This document shows, one piece after another, positions 1 to 7,784 of a stretch of DNA of 64,000 nucleotides. The stretch is from Bacillota bacterium (GTDB taxonomy: Bacteria; Sysuimicrobiota; Sysuimicrobiia; Sysuimicrobiales; Segetimicrobiaceae), in NCBI GenBank assembly GCA_021324255.1, contig JAJPJL010000068.1:1-64000 (forward strand), read 5' to 3'. Within the stretch, counting starts at the first letter, position 1, and every line of letters starts with the position of its first letter. The translations under genes were made by a program, and so were the position numbers. The notes beneath the pieces are model-generated. The model made no database searches and was not told the origin of the DNA. It saw only the letters and a program-made list of their open reading frames with translations.

Positions 1-876
1 CGGCGCCAGAGCCGCGGCGGCCGCGGCGTCATGGGGATGGAGACGAAGGAGGAGGACTACGTGGAGCTCGTCCAGGTCACGACGAGCCATGCGTTTCTCC
101 TCTTCTTTACGAATCGGGGCAAGGTGTACCGGCTCAAGGCGTACGAGGTGCCGGAAGCGGGCCGCACCGCCAAGGGCGTCAGTCTCGCCAACCTGTTGAA
201 CGTCGCGCAGGGTGAGCGCGTCAACGCGATCATCCCGATTCGGTCGCTCGAGGACGCGGGCTACCTGTTCTTTGCGACCAGCCGCGGGTGCGTGAAGCGC
301 ACCGGGTTGATGGAGTTCCTCAACGCCAAGCGGGCGGGCATCGTCGCGATCAGCCTCGATCGGGGCGATGAGCTGGTCGGCGTGCACCTGACGGACGGCC
401 GGCAGGAGATCTTTCTGGCCTCGCGGCGCGGGCAAGCGATCCGGTTCAAGGAATCCAACGCGCGCGAGATGGGGCGTCAGGCGCACGGGGTCATCGGCAT
501 GCGCCTGCGCACGGACGACGCGGTGGTCGGGATGGCGCGCAGCGGGGAGGGCGACGAGCTCCTCACGGTCACGGAGCTCGGGCTCGGCAAGCGCACGCCC
601 CTCGGTCAGTACCGGCTGCAAACGCGCGGCGGCTCGGGGATCAAGAACATCCGGCTCACCGCGAAGACCGGCGACGTGGTGGCGATCCGGGCGATCCGCG
701 AGGACACGGAGATCCTCGTGATCACGGCCCGGGGCATCGTGAGTCGCGTGTCCGTCAAGGAGATCTCCACGCAGGGCCGGTCCGCGCAGGGCGTGCGCCT
801 CAAGCGGCTGGACGAGGGGGACCGTGTGGCCGCCATCGCGCCGATCGTCGCGCGGGCCGAGGGCGGCGAGACGTGA
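1..876 (+). CDS. gyrA: DNA gyrase subunit A, C-terminal domain (5' partial)
   Basis: The reading frame is open from the window edge, so this is the 3' end of a longer gene; the breakage-reunion domain and active-site tyrosine lie upstream and are not visible. The first visible residues read RQSRGGRGV, which corresponds to the GyrA box (QRRGGKG) that starts the C-terminal DNA-wrapping pinwheel. About five to six pinwheel blades follow, each with a hydrophobic strand then a TxRG or SRRG turn (FFTNRGKVYR, FATSRGCVKR, LASRRGQAIR, VITARGIVSR). The GyrA box favours gyrase over topoisomerase IV subunit ParC. The stop codon TGA shares a base with the ATG of the following DoxX gene, so the two are probably co-transcribed. 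Confidence 0.93.
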   Translation, partial: RRQSRGGRGVMGMETKEEDYVELVQVTTSHAFLLFFTNRGKVYRLKAYEVPEAGRTAKGVSLANLLNVAQGERVNAIIPIRSLEDAGYLFFATSRGCVKRTGLMEFLNAKRAGIVAISLDRGDELVGVHLTDGRQEIFLASRRGQAIRFKESNAREMGRQAHGVIGMRLRTDDAVVGMARSGEGDELLTVTELGLGKRTPLGQYRLQTRGGSGIKNIRLTAKTGDVVAIRAIREDTEILVITARGIVSRVSVKEISTQGRSAQGVRLKRLDEGDRVAAIAPIVARAEGGET

Positions 877-1292
877 TGGTGGACCTCGCGCTCTTGATCC
901 TCCGCGTCTGGCTGGGGTTCACCTTCGTCCTGCACGGCGGGCAGAAGCTGTTCGGCTGGTTTGGGGGCGGCGGGATCGCCGGGACCGCGAGGTACTTCGA
1001 AGGCGTGGGGATTCGTCCGGGCCGGTTCTGGGCCGTGCTCGCCGGGCTCGGCGAGTTCGGCGGCGGCGTGCTGGTCGGCCTCGGCTTTCTCACGCCGCTC
1101 GGCGCCTTGGCGATCGTCATCACGATGGTCGTGGCGATCTCGGCGGTTGCCGGGCGCCACGGCTTCTGGGTGCAGGACGGCGGGTACGAGTACAACCTGC
1201 TGATCATCGCCGTCGCGCTCATGCTGATTCTCGCCGGTCCGGGCGCCTACGCGATCGATCATCGACTCGGCGTCGTCGGATCGCGGTCGTGA
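876..1292 (+). CDS. DoxX family membrane protein
   Basis: A 138-residue protein with about four hydrophobic segments. The early signature LRVWLGFTFVLHGGQKLFGWFGG and the following GTARYFEGVGI are characteristic of DoxX/YphA-type small membrane proteins, some of which take part in redox homeostasis; the exact role here is unknown. The ATG at 876 overlaps the last base of the gyrA stop; a GTG at 873 is an equally placed alternative start. Length is normal for the family. Confidence 0.8.
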   Translation: MVDLALLILRVWLGFTFVLHGGQKLFGWFGGGGIAGTARYFEGVGIRPGRFWAVLAGLGEFGGGVLVGLGFLTPLGALAIVITMVVAISAVAGRHGFWVQDGGYEYNLLIIAVALMLILAGPGAYAIDHRLGVVGSRS

Positions 1293-1456
1293 CGTCGCGC
1301 CGCGGGTGCGACGCCTTCTTCCCGTGAGGTCCGTGTCCACCACGCCCGGCGCGCGTCCCGGCGGGCCCATCCCGGACGGGCGCGCAGGGGAGGAAACGTC
1401 CCGGGCGGCGAAGAGAGCACCGGGCGCTGCACCGGCCCCCATGGGGAGGCGATCGG

Positions 1457-1942
1457 ATGGACATCGCCGTGCAGGGAGTCGCCGAGCATCTCGATGAGGT
1501 GTGGTCGTCGCTGCTCGACGCGGTCAAGGCGGTGGACGACGAACTCTTTCAGTGGTGCCCCGGTCCCGAATTCAACTCCATCGCGATCCTGCTGCGCCAT
1601 CTCGCCGGGAGCGAGCGCTGGTGGATCGGCGAGGCGATCGGCGGCGTGCCGGCCCATCGCAACCGCGACGCCGAGTTCGTGCACGACACTCCCGCCCGCG
1701 GGGACGTGCTCCGGTTGGTCGAGGAGGCCCGCGACCGGACCCGGCGCGTGCTGGCGGGGCTCGCGGTGGCGGATCTCACGGCGCCGATCAACAATCCCCG
1801 GGGCGGGGAGCGCCCCACGAAGTTGTGGGCGCTCCTGCACTACCTCGAACATCTCGGGTACCATCGCGGTCAGATCTTGCTGCTCCGCAATCTCGGCCGT
1901 ACAGCGGCCGGCGTCGGGCAGAGCGGCTCCGCCGCGCGCTAG
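1457..1942 (+). CDS. DinB-like putative metal-dependent protein
   Basis: A 161-residue protein with the four-helix layout of the DinB/YfiT superfamily. Candidate metal ligands are His48 in LLRHLAGSERWW and the pair His132/His136 in EHLGYHRGQI, matching the family's three-histidine pattern. These proteins are often thiol-dependent S-transferases or stress proteins; no substrate can be inferred here. The ATG at 1457 is preceded by GGGGAGG about eight bases upstream. It sits 165 bp after doxX and 15 bp before the next gene. Confidence 0.75.
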   Translation: MDIAVQGVAEHLDEVWSSLLDAVKAVDDELFQWCPGPEFNSIAILLRHLAGSERWWIGEAIGGVPAHRNRDAEFVHDTPARGDVLRLVEEARDRTRRVLAGLAVADLTAPINNPRGGERPTKLWALLHYLEHLGYHRGQILLLRNLGRTAAGVGQSGSAAR

Positions 1943-1957
1943 GCCCGGCAGGCGGCG

Positions 1958-2503
1958 ATGCGCTGGGAGCTTTGTTCTAAGACGCACGCGCGTTTGGCTC
2001 GCATCGTGACGGCCCTGGGGTTCCGGCACGTTGATCCCGCGCGCATCTTCTGCGTACGCGGGTACGGCTCCACCTCGGAGGCATGGGCGCGGATCTGGGG
2101 ACTGCCCGCGTTGTGGCAGCAGGTCCTCGGCATCGGGCCGGCCTACGTGGTGGAGATCATCGAGCCGGAGTTCGGCCGGCTGCCGGAATCGGAGCAGGAC
2201 CGCATCCTGATCCACGAACTGCTGCATATTCCGCGCACGTTCAGCGGCGCGATTCGCCCGCACCGGACGCCGACCTTTCAAATCACGCGGCGCAGCGTCG
2301 AGCGGTATTATCAGCGGTATCTCGCCGCCGTCGCGGGCGCCGCGGGCAGGGTGTCCCAGCCGGACGACCGCGCGGACCGGCCGGAGCGGCCGGCGGAGGT
2401 GCCGGCGGGCAGCTCGGTGTCGGCCGCGGCTCGGCGGCGGTCGCCGGCCGCGGCACACCGCAGGGCGGGCCGGTCCCGGAGGCGGATGGGCGCGCTCCGC
2501 TAG
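1958..2503 (+). CDS. Putative zinc metallopeptidase (HExxH family)
   Basis: A 181-residue protein. The motif ILIHELLHIP supplies HExxH at residues 86-90, and His102 in AIRPH is a plausible third zinc ligand. The arrangement resembles the small putative metallopeptidase family found in archaea, phages and environmental bacteria. The first 125 residues look folded; the last 50 are an Arg/Ala/Pro-rich, probably disordered tail. There is no signal peptide, so it is probably cytoplasmic. A strong terminator follows 22 bp after the stop, marking the end of this transcription unit. The substrate is unknown. Confidence 0.65.
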   Translation: MRWELCSKTHARLARIVTALGFRHVDPARIFCVRGYGSTSEAWARIWGLPALWQQVLGIGPAYVVEIIEPEFGRLPESEQDRILIHELLHIPRTFSGAIRPHRTPTFQITRRSVERYYQRYLAAVAGAAGRVSQPDDRADRPERPAEVPAGSSVSAAARRRSPAAAHRRAGRSRRRMGALR

Positions 2504-2525
2504 CCGCGAGGTGGCGCCGAGGTCG

Positions 2526-2560
2526 GATCCCGGGCGCCCCGCGGCGCCCGGGATCTTTTT
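2526..2560 (+). terminator. Rho-independent terminator
   Basis: A perfect 13-bp inverted repeat (2526-2538 with 2543-2555, four-base loop) is followed directly by five T residues at 2556-2560. It closes the transcription unit ending with the metallopeptidase gene. Confidence 0.9.
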
Positions 2561-2585
2561 GACGCCGCTGCCCGTGGTGTAAAAT
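2559..2585 (+). promoter_or_regulatory. Probable sigma-70-type promoter of tatA
   Basis: TTGACG at 2559-2564 and TAAAAT at 2580-2585 are good -35 and -10 matches, with a short 15-bp spacer (16 bp if TTTGAC at 2558 is used). The -35 element shares bases with the T-tract of the preceding terminator, so one unit ends where the next begins. Confidence 0.6.
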
Positions 2586-2596
2586 GGCCGAGGATG

Positions 2597-2620
2597 CCCC
2601 GGCGTCCAAGGACGCCGGGG
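2597..2620 (+). other. Stable hairpin in the tatA 5' untranslated region
   Basis: An 11-bp perfect GC-rich inverted repeat (2597-2607 with 2610-2620) with a two-base spacer lies just after the predicted transcription start and 13 bases before the tatA ATG. There is no T-tract, so it is not a classical terminator. A role in mRNA stability or translation is inference. Confidence 0.5.
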
Positions 2621-2633
2621 ATGGGGTGTATCG

Positions 2634-3050
2634 ATGTTTGACAACCCGGAAAAGCTGATGATCCTGCTCGTGATCGCCTTGCTGATCCTCGGGCCGTCGA
2701 GGCTCGCGGGCTTCGGCGGCAGCCTGGGCCGCGCGATGCGGGACTTTCGCAACGCCGTGCGCGGCGCCCAGGAGGAGGCGCGCTCCGCGTTCAGCGAGTT
2801 CACTGAGGAAGCCTCGTCGGCCATGCACGAGGTCCAGCAGGCGCTCCCGGCCCCCGACGCGATGGCCGACACCGCGTTTGCCGACAGCGGCGGCGCGCCG
2901 GAACCCTCGGCCGCCGCCGAGGAACCCGTCGTGACATCCGCGACGCCGGGTTCCGGCGCCTCCTGGGAAGAAGATCCCTCGTCCCTCGCGTCCGAGCCGA
3001 CCGCGGCCGCGCTGCGAGAGGTGGCGCGCCAAGCGCAGCACGGCGGTTGA
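2634..3050 (+). CDS. tatA: Twin-arginine translocase subunit TatA/TatB
   Basis: A 138-residue TatA/B family protein of the folded-protein export pathway. It has the short N-terminal transmembrane helix (about residues 8-19, LMILLVIALLILGPSRL), the LGPSRL hinge, the GSLGRAMRDFR amphipathic helix, then a long acidic, Ala-rich tail. The family usually has LGPxxLP at the hinge; here the proline is replaced (LGPSRLAG). No tatB or tatC is visible nearby. A Tat-type signal on the ABC binding protein near 47.6 kb is a plausible client. It has its own promoter and a UTR hairpin. Confidence 0.85.
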   Translation: MFDNPEKLMILLVIALLILGPSRLAGFGGSLGRAMRDFRNAVRGAQEEARSAFSEFTEEASSAMHEVQQALPAPDAMADTAFADSGGAPEPSAAAEEPVVTSATPGSGASWEEDPSSLASEPTAAALREVARQAQHGG

Positions 3051-3784
3051 CCGGTCCCGGCGCGACCCACGCCCGTCTCCACCTGCCGGCGCCGGCGCAG
3101 GAGACCCGTCTCTACCTGATCCGCCACGGGCAGACCGACTGGAACGCCGAGGAGCGCTATCAGGGCCAGATCGACAGCACGCTGAGCGCGCGCGGCCGTG
3201 ACCAGGCGGCACGGTTGGCCCGGACGCTCGCGTCCGTCCCGCTGCGCGCGGTCTACACGAGCCCGCTGTCGCGAGCGCGCGATACCGCGACGGTGATCGC
3301 GGCGCCGCACGGCTTGGCCGTCATCACGCTGGAGACGTTGCGCGAGGTCAACATGGGCGAGTGGGAGGGGCTGACCGCGCCGGAGATCACCGACCGGTTT
3401 GGCGACGTGTTGCGGGCCCGGCGGCGGGATCCGCAGGGCGTCACGCCCGCCGGCGGGGAAGCGCTCGCGGATCTCCAGGCGCGCGCGCTCGGCGCCGTCG
3501 CCTGCATGGTGGGACGGCACCCCGGGGCGACGATCGCCGCCGTCGCGCACGGCGGCCTCAACAAGACGATCCTGCTCGCGGTCCTCGGCGCGCCGCTCAG
3601 CCGCTACTGGGCCATCCGGCAGGACAACGCGGCGATCAACCTCGTCGTGTTCGGCGAGACCGGCGCGCGCGTGGAATTGCTCAACGAGACGTCGTACCTC
3701 GAAGCAGCGGCCGCCCGGCGCCCGGGAATCGAAGGAACGCCAGCAGCGCCAGCAGCGTGCACCCGGCGCCCACAATCGGAATGA
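3047..3784 (+). CDS. Histidine phosphatase (phosphoglycerate mutase-like) family protein
   Basis: A 245-residue branch-1 histidine phosphatase. The catalytic RHG motif is in LYLIRHGQTDWN near residue 25, an acid-base glutamate lies in REVNMGEWEG, and the second catalytic histidine is in AAVAHGG. Members include cobalamin/nucleotide phosphatases and phosphoglycerate mutases; the substrate is unclear. The reading frame starts at a TTG overlapping the tatA stop (TTGA), which implies translational coupling, though the first 18 or so residues are poorly conserved in character and the true start may differ. Its 3' end overlaps the opposing MFS gene by 104 bp. Confidence 0.78.
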   Translation: MTGPGATHARLHLPAPAQETRLYLIRHGQTDWNAEERYQGQIDSTLSARGRDQAARLARTLASVPLRAVYTSPLSRARDTATVIAAPHGLAVITLETLREVNMGEWEGLTAPEITDRFGDVLRARRRDPQGVTPAGGEALADLQARALGAVACMVGRHPGATIAAVAHGGLNKTILLAVLGAPLSRYWAIRQDNAAINLVVFGETGARVELLNETSYLEAAAARRPGIEGTPAAPAACTRRPQSE

Positions 3785-4982
3785 GCCGGAGTCCGAGGGA
3801 GCGACCGGGGCTGTCTCCGAGCGCGAGGAGCACCCCCAGGAGCGCCGAGGCGCCCGCCGAGGCGGCGTTGAGAATCAGCCCCTGCACCGCGTAGTACATC
3901 GCTTCCTGCCCCTCGCCGCTACGCAGGCGCGCGGCTTCCGCAATGTCCGCCACGAGGGCGTTCGGCAGCACCAGGAGGCCCGCGAGCGGCGCGGCGGCGA
4001 GGAGGATCAGCGCGTATCCCTGCACGGCCGGCGTGCCCGGCACCCCGCCGAGTCCGATCGCCGCGATCAACGGGATGACGGCGGACGCGGCGCCCAGTGT
4101 CCACCGCAGCGCGCCCGCGGTGCCGATCGCGCGGGTCAGGCGACCGAGCAGCGGGAACGCGGCGAGCGTGCACACAAACGTGGCGCCGAGCACGGCGCCG
4201 ACCGTGTCCTGCGACAGCCGCATCAGCACGGTGATCACATAGACCACCGCGGAGTTGACCATGCTGGTGCCGGTCCACAACAGCGCCAGGCTGACGACGT
4301 ATACGCGGAACGCGGGATCCGCGAGCACGCTCGTGATCTCACGCCAGAACGCCATCCCCGAGACCGCCACGGGCGCCGGCTCGCGGATGCCCGCGGCGAC
4401 GAGCCAGAGCGTCGCGAGCGCGGCGGCGCCGACCGCGGCGCCCATCACGCCGAATCCGCCGTGGGCGATGAGCCATGGCGACGACACCATGACGATCCCC
4501 ACGCCGCCGATGGAGGCGCCCGCCTGCCACGACGCGATTGCCACACGCCCGCATCCGCCCGGCGTGATGTCGGGCAGCAGCGCGGCGTACGGGTTCATCG
4601 TGAGAGAGAAGGAAAAGAAAAATCCCATGAGCACGCAGAGGACGTAGAGCGCCGTGACCGGGGGGGACGCCGGCGGCGGGATCCACAACAGCACGAAGCA
4701 CGCGGCCACGGCCGGCGCGCCCACCGCGAGAAACGGACGCCGCCGGCCCCACGGGCTGCGAAGCCGGTCGCTCCAAAACGCGACGGGAGGATTGCTGAGG
4801 GCGTTGACGATCCGGCCCCCCGCCAGCGCGAGTCCCATCCACTCCGGCGGCAACCGCACCGCGCCGGACGGCGGCGCGTAGAAGTACACCGCCCACAGCA
4901 CGATGGTCTGCAGGAGCATGCTGGCGCCGAACGCGCCGGCGCTGTAGACGGCGGGGCGCGCCCGGAGGCGTTCGTCGGCCAC
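3681..4982 (-). CDS. MFS transporter, GPH (glycoside-pentoside-hexuronide):cation symporter-like
   Basis: A 433-residue integral membrane protein with about 12 hydrophobic segments. The cytoplasmic loop SDRLRSPWGRRRPFL near residues 71-85 is the GPH/MelB signature (DxxxxxxGRRRPF). Family members import sugars or related polar solutes with Na+ or H+. It follows the phosphoribosyltransferase gene by four bases on the same strand, so the pair forms a two-gene operon; a link to nucleoside or base uptake is an inference from that. It converges on and overlaps the histidine phosphatase gene. Confidence 0.8.
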   Translation of the reverse strand: MADERLRARPAVYSAGAFGASMLLQTIVLWAVYFYAPPSGAVRLPPEWMGLALAGGRIVNALSNPPVAFWSDRLRSPWGRRRPFLAVGAPAVAACFVLLWIPPPASPPVTALYVLCVLMGFFFSFSLTMNPYAALLPDITPGGCGRVAIASWQAGASIGGVGIVMVSSPWLIAHGGFGVMGAAVGAAALATLWLVAAGIREPAPVAVSGMAFWREITSVLADPAFRVYVVSLALLWTGTSMVNSAVVYVITVLMRLSQDTVGAVLGATFVCTLAAFPLLGRLTRAIGTAGALRWTLGAASAVIPLIAAIGLGGVPGTPAVQGYALILLAAAPLAGLLVLPNALVADIAEAARLRSGEGQEAMYYAVQGLILNAASAGASALLGVLLALGDSPGRSLGLRLIPIVGAGCTLLALLAFLRFPGAGRPLLRGTTSR

Positions 4983-4986
4983 GCGG

Positions 4987-5565
4987 TCAGCGGGTGAAGA
5001 TCGGGAGCGCCCCGAGAGCGATCAGATCCGGGTTGTGATAGCCGCCCTCCTCGAGCAGGACCGCCGCGCGCGCGACCGTCGTCGCGCCGACACGGCGGAG
5101 CAGCTCATCCACCGCGCGGAGGCTCCCGCCGGTGCTGACGACATCGTCGACGACCGCCACCCGCGCGCCGCGCAGGCGGCCGGCGTCCACCCCGTCCAGC
5201 ACCAAGGTCTGCGTGGCGGCGGTCGTGATGGATTTGACCTCGACCGTGAGCGGGTCCTTCATGTATCCCTTGACGCTCTTGCGGCACACGACGTACGGGA
5301 AGTACCGTCCGGTGAGCGGGTTCGAGAGGTACGTGGCCACCATGTGCGCGAGCGGCAGCGCCTTGGCCTCGACCGAGACGATGCAGTCGAATACGGTGGA
5401 GCGCAGGCGTTCCGCGATCTGCCGGGCGCACACGTTCGTCATCTCGACGTCGCCCCACAGCACAAACGCGGCGATCCACAGCGAGTCTGTGATCGGCACC
5501 ACCGGCAGCCGGCGGCGGAGCCCGGCGACGGTGATCTCGTAGAACTCCTGCCCTTCGTACTTCAT
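4987..5565 (-). CDS. Phosphoribosyltransferase family protein
   Basis: A 192-residue type I PRTase. The PRPP-binding loop is VAVVDDVVSTGGSL, and the N-terminal half includes IVSVEAKALPLAH, as in adenine/xanthine-type enzymes. It probably salvages a purine or pyrimidine base, or is a PRTase-fold regulator; the base is not determinable. The ATG at 5565 was chosen because GGGGGAGG stands directly upstream and the conserved N-terminus starts there; the frame stays open much further upstream but that extension is antisense to aroE. It leads an operon with the MFS gene. Confidence 0.75.
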   Translation of the reverse strand: MKYEGQEFYEITVAGLRRRLPVVPITDSLWIAAFVLWGDVEMTNVCARQIAERLRSTVFDCIVSVEAKALPLAHMVATYLSNPLTGRYFPYVVCRKSVKGYMKDPLTVEVKSITTAATQTLVLDGVDAGRLRGARVAVVDDVVSTGGSLRAVDELLRRVGATTVARAAVLLEEGGYHNPDLIALGALPIFTR

Positions 5566-5715
5566 GCGGGCCTCCCCCGTGCGTCGGTGACGACCCTCTT
5601 CGGGCATGGCCCCGGCAGCCCCTGTGCGGCGGACGCCGCGGATCGCGGACGTCGCGATCGTCCCCGCCGGCATCGGTGGCCTGCCCGTGCCGCGCGCTGG
5701 CGCGCGCGGGGCTCG

Positions 5716-6642
5716 GTGACTATAATTTGGGGAAGCAGCGGCGGGAGGCGGGATACGCGGATCGACGGTGCGACCTCGGTTGTGGGATTGATTGGCAGCG
5801 CCGCGCGGGAGAGTCTGTCGCCGCGCATGCACAACGCGGCCTTCGCCGCGCTCGAGCTGAACTGGTGCTACGTGGCCTTCCCGGTGCCCCGCGACCGCCT
5901 GCCCGACGCGTTGCGCGGCCTGGTGCCGCTCGGCATTGCCGGCGCCAACGTGACGGTGCCGCACAAGGAAGCGGCGCTCGCGTACCTTGACGAGACCACC
6001 GACGAGGCCCGCGCCATCGGCGCGGTGAACACCATCCAGGTGGCGGGCGGGCGCCTCATCGGCCACAACACGGACGGCGCGGGGATGCTGGAGGCGCTGC
6101 GCCGCGACGGGGGCGTGGAGCCGGCCGGGACGCGCGCGGTCGTGGTCGGCGCCGGGGGCGCCGCGCGCGGCGCGGCGTTTGCCCTGGCCGGCGCCGGCGC
6201 CGCCTCGGTCGTGATCGCGAACCGCAACTGGGACCGCGGGGCCGCGCTGGCGGAGGCGCTGCGCCGCTCCTTCCCCTCGTGCCCGGTGGACGCGCTGCCG
6301 CTCGACGGCGTCCGGATCCACGCCGCGGTGCGCGACGCGGCGGTGTTGATCCAGGCTACAACGGTCGGTGGCGGGGCGCAGCGGGGCCTCTCGCCGGTGG
6401 CGGCGGACGCGCTGCACCCGGGATTGCTCGTCATGGACATGATCTACGAGCCGCGGGAGACGGCGCTGCTGCGCGAGGCCCGCGGGCGCCGGTGCCGCGC
6501 GCTCGGCGGGCTGGCGATGCTCGTGTATCAGGGCGCGCGGGCGTTCGAGATTTGGACGGGATGCCCGGCCCCGATCGGTGCGATGCGGCAGGCGCTCGGG
6601 CTGCCGGCGGAACCTCCCGCCGGAGCCCCTACGGGACGGTGA
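5716..6642 (+). CDS. aroE: Shikimate dehydrogenase
   Basis: Reduces 3-dehydroshikimate to shikimate with NADPH. Shikimate-binding SLSPRMHN, the catalytic lysine in [10 protein letters not shown] and aspartate in HNTDGAG, and the NADP loop [10 protein letters not shown] are all present. The start is uncertain. GTG 5716 gives 308 residues, about 20 more than usual, and places a TATAAT inside the coding region. The conserved N-terminus ([15 protein letters not shown]) starts only about 20 codons later, where the only in-frame near-canonical start is GTG 5782, lacking a good ribosome site. It is first in the aroE-C-KB-Q-H-A run, and its TGA lies four bases before aroC. Confidence 0.9.
   Translation: MTIIWGSSGGRRDTRIDGATSVVGLIGSAARESLSPRMHNAAFAALELNWCYVAFPVPRDRLPDALRGLVPLGIAGANVTVPHKEAALAYLDETTDEARAIGAVNTIQVAGGRLIGHNTDGAGMLEALRRDGGVEPAGTRAVVVGAGGAARGAAFALAGAGAASVVIANRNWDRGAALAEALRRSFPSCPVDALPLDGVRIHAAVRDAAVLIQATTVGGGAQRGLSPVAADALHPGLLVMDMIYEPRETALLREARGRRCRALGGLAMLVYQGARAFEIWTGCPAPIGAMRQALGLPAEPPAGAPTGR
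5721..5726 (+). promoter_or_regulatory. TATAAT -10 element, candidate promoter of the aro operon
   Basis: A consensus TATAAT stands in the only gap upstream of the shikimate operon, in otherwise very GC-rich DNA. No convincing -35 lies 16-18 bp upstream. If used, transcription would begin near 5733, inside the longest aroE reading frame. Confidence 0.4.
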
Positions 6643-6646
6643 CACG

Positions 6647-7777
6647 ATGGTGCGATTTCTGACCGCCGGCGAGTCTCACGGCCGCGGCCTCCTGGTCGTC
6701 GTGGAGGGGATGCCCGCGGGGATGCCCCTCGCGGAGGACGACATCAACGGGCAGCTTGCGAGGCGGCAACAGGGCTACGGGCGCGGCGGCCGCATGCAGA
6801 TCGAGCAAGACCGCGCCGAGATCTACAGCGGCGTGATGGGCGGGACGACGATCGGCGCGCCGATCGGCCTCCTGATCGGGAACAAGGATTGGCGCCGCGA
6901 GGAACCGCCGCTCACGCGGCCGCGTCCGGGCCACGCGGACCTGGCCGGCGCCCTCAAGTATCGCTTCAACGACGTCCGTCGCGTCTTGGAACGCTCGAGC
7001 GCGCGCGAGACGACGGCCCGCGTCGCGGCGGGCGCGGTGTGCCGGACGCTGCTCGCGCAGTTTGGCATCGCGCTGGCGAGCCATGTCGTCGAGCTCGGCG
7101 GGATCGCGGCGGCGCGCCGCCCGGAGCGGCCGGAAGACATCGGCCCGGCCGCGGAGCGGTCGCCGCTGCGCTGCGTGGACCCGGACGCCGAGGCGCGTAT
7201 GATCGCGGCGATCGACCAGGCGCGCGAGCGAGGCGACACCCTGGGCGGCGTCTTCGAGGTCGTCGTGACCGGGCTCCCCGTGGGCCTCGGGACCTACGTG
7301 CATTGGGACCGGCGGCTCGACGGCCGGCTGGCGCAGGCCATGATGTCGATCAATGCGATGAAGGGGGTCGAGATCGGGCAGGGGTTCGCCGAGGCGCGAT
7401 TGCCGGGGTCCGCGGCGCACGACGAGATCTTGTACGATCGCGAGCGCGGCTTCTACCGGCGGAGCAACCAGGCGGGCGGGACGGAAGGCGGCATGACGAC
7501 CGGGGAGCCGCTCGTGGTGCGCGTGGCGATGAAGCCGCTCAGCACGCTCCGCAGCCCGCTCGCGTCCGTGGACATCGTCACCAAGGGGCGCGTGGAGGCC
7601 GCGGTCGTGCGCAGCGACGTCACGGCGGTGCCCGCCGCGGGCGTGATCGGCGAGGCGATGGCCGCGATCGTGCTCGCCGACGCCATGGTGGAGAAGTTCG
7701 GGGGCGACAGCCTGGCGGAGATGCGCGCCGCGCACGAGGCGTACCTGCGGTGGGTGCGCACCGGTCCGGAGGCGTAG
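6647..7777 (+). CDS. aroC: Chorismate synthase
   Basis: Converts EPSP to chorismate using reduced FMN. The 376-residue protein has the FMN/substrate signatures [38 protein letters not shown] and [13 protein letters not shown], and a C-terminal [15 protein letters not shown] block with the family's conserved layout. The ATG at 6647 is the start at which the conserved [12 protein letters not shown] begins; upstream in-frame methionines lie within aroE. It is followed after seven bases by the aroK-aroB fusion. Confidence 0.96.
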   Translation: MVRFLTAGESHGRGLLVVVEGMPAGMPLAEDDINGQLARRQQGYGRGGRMQIEQDRAEIYSGVMGGTTIGAPIGLLIGNKDWRREEPPLTRPRPGHADLAGALKYRFNDVRRVLERSSARETTARVAAGAVCRTLLAQFGIALASHVVELGGIAAARRPERPEDIGPAAERSPLRCVDPDAEARMIAAIDQARERGDTLGGVFEVVVTGLPVGLGTYVHWDRRLDGRLAQAMMSINAMKGVEIGQGFAEARLPGSAAHDEILYDRERGFYRRSNQAGGTEGGMTTGEPLVVRVAMKPLSTLRSPLASVDIVTKGRVEAAVVRSDVTAVPAAGVIGEAMAAIVLADAMVEKFGGDSLAEMRAAHEAYLRWVRTGPEA

Positions 7778-7784
7778 GCGCGGC

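Noticed and set aside
1259-3775. A long 838-codon reverse-strand open frame
   Set aside because: It is antisense to DinB-like, metallopeptidase, tatA and phosphatase genes, has Arg/Pro-rich low-complexity translation and no domain. Long antisense frames are expected at about 70% GC.
4987-6645. A 552-residue reverse-strand open frame covering the PRTase and aroE
   Set aside because: Only the last 192 residues show a domain; the rest is antisense to aroE. The ATG at 5565 with GGGGGAGG is the real start.
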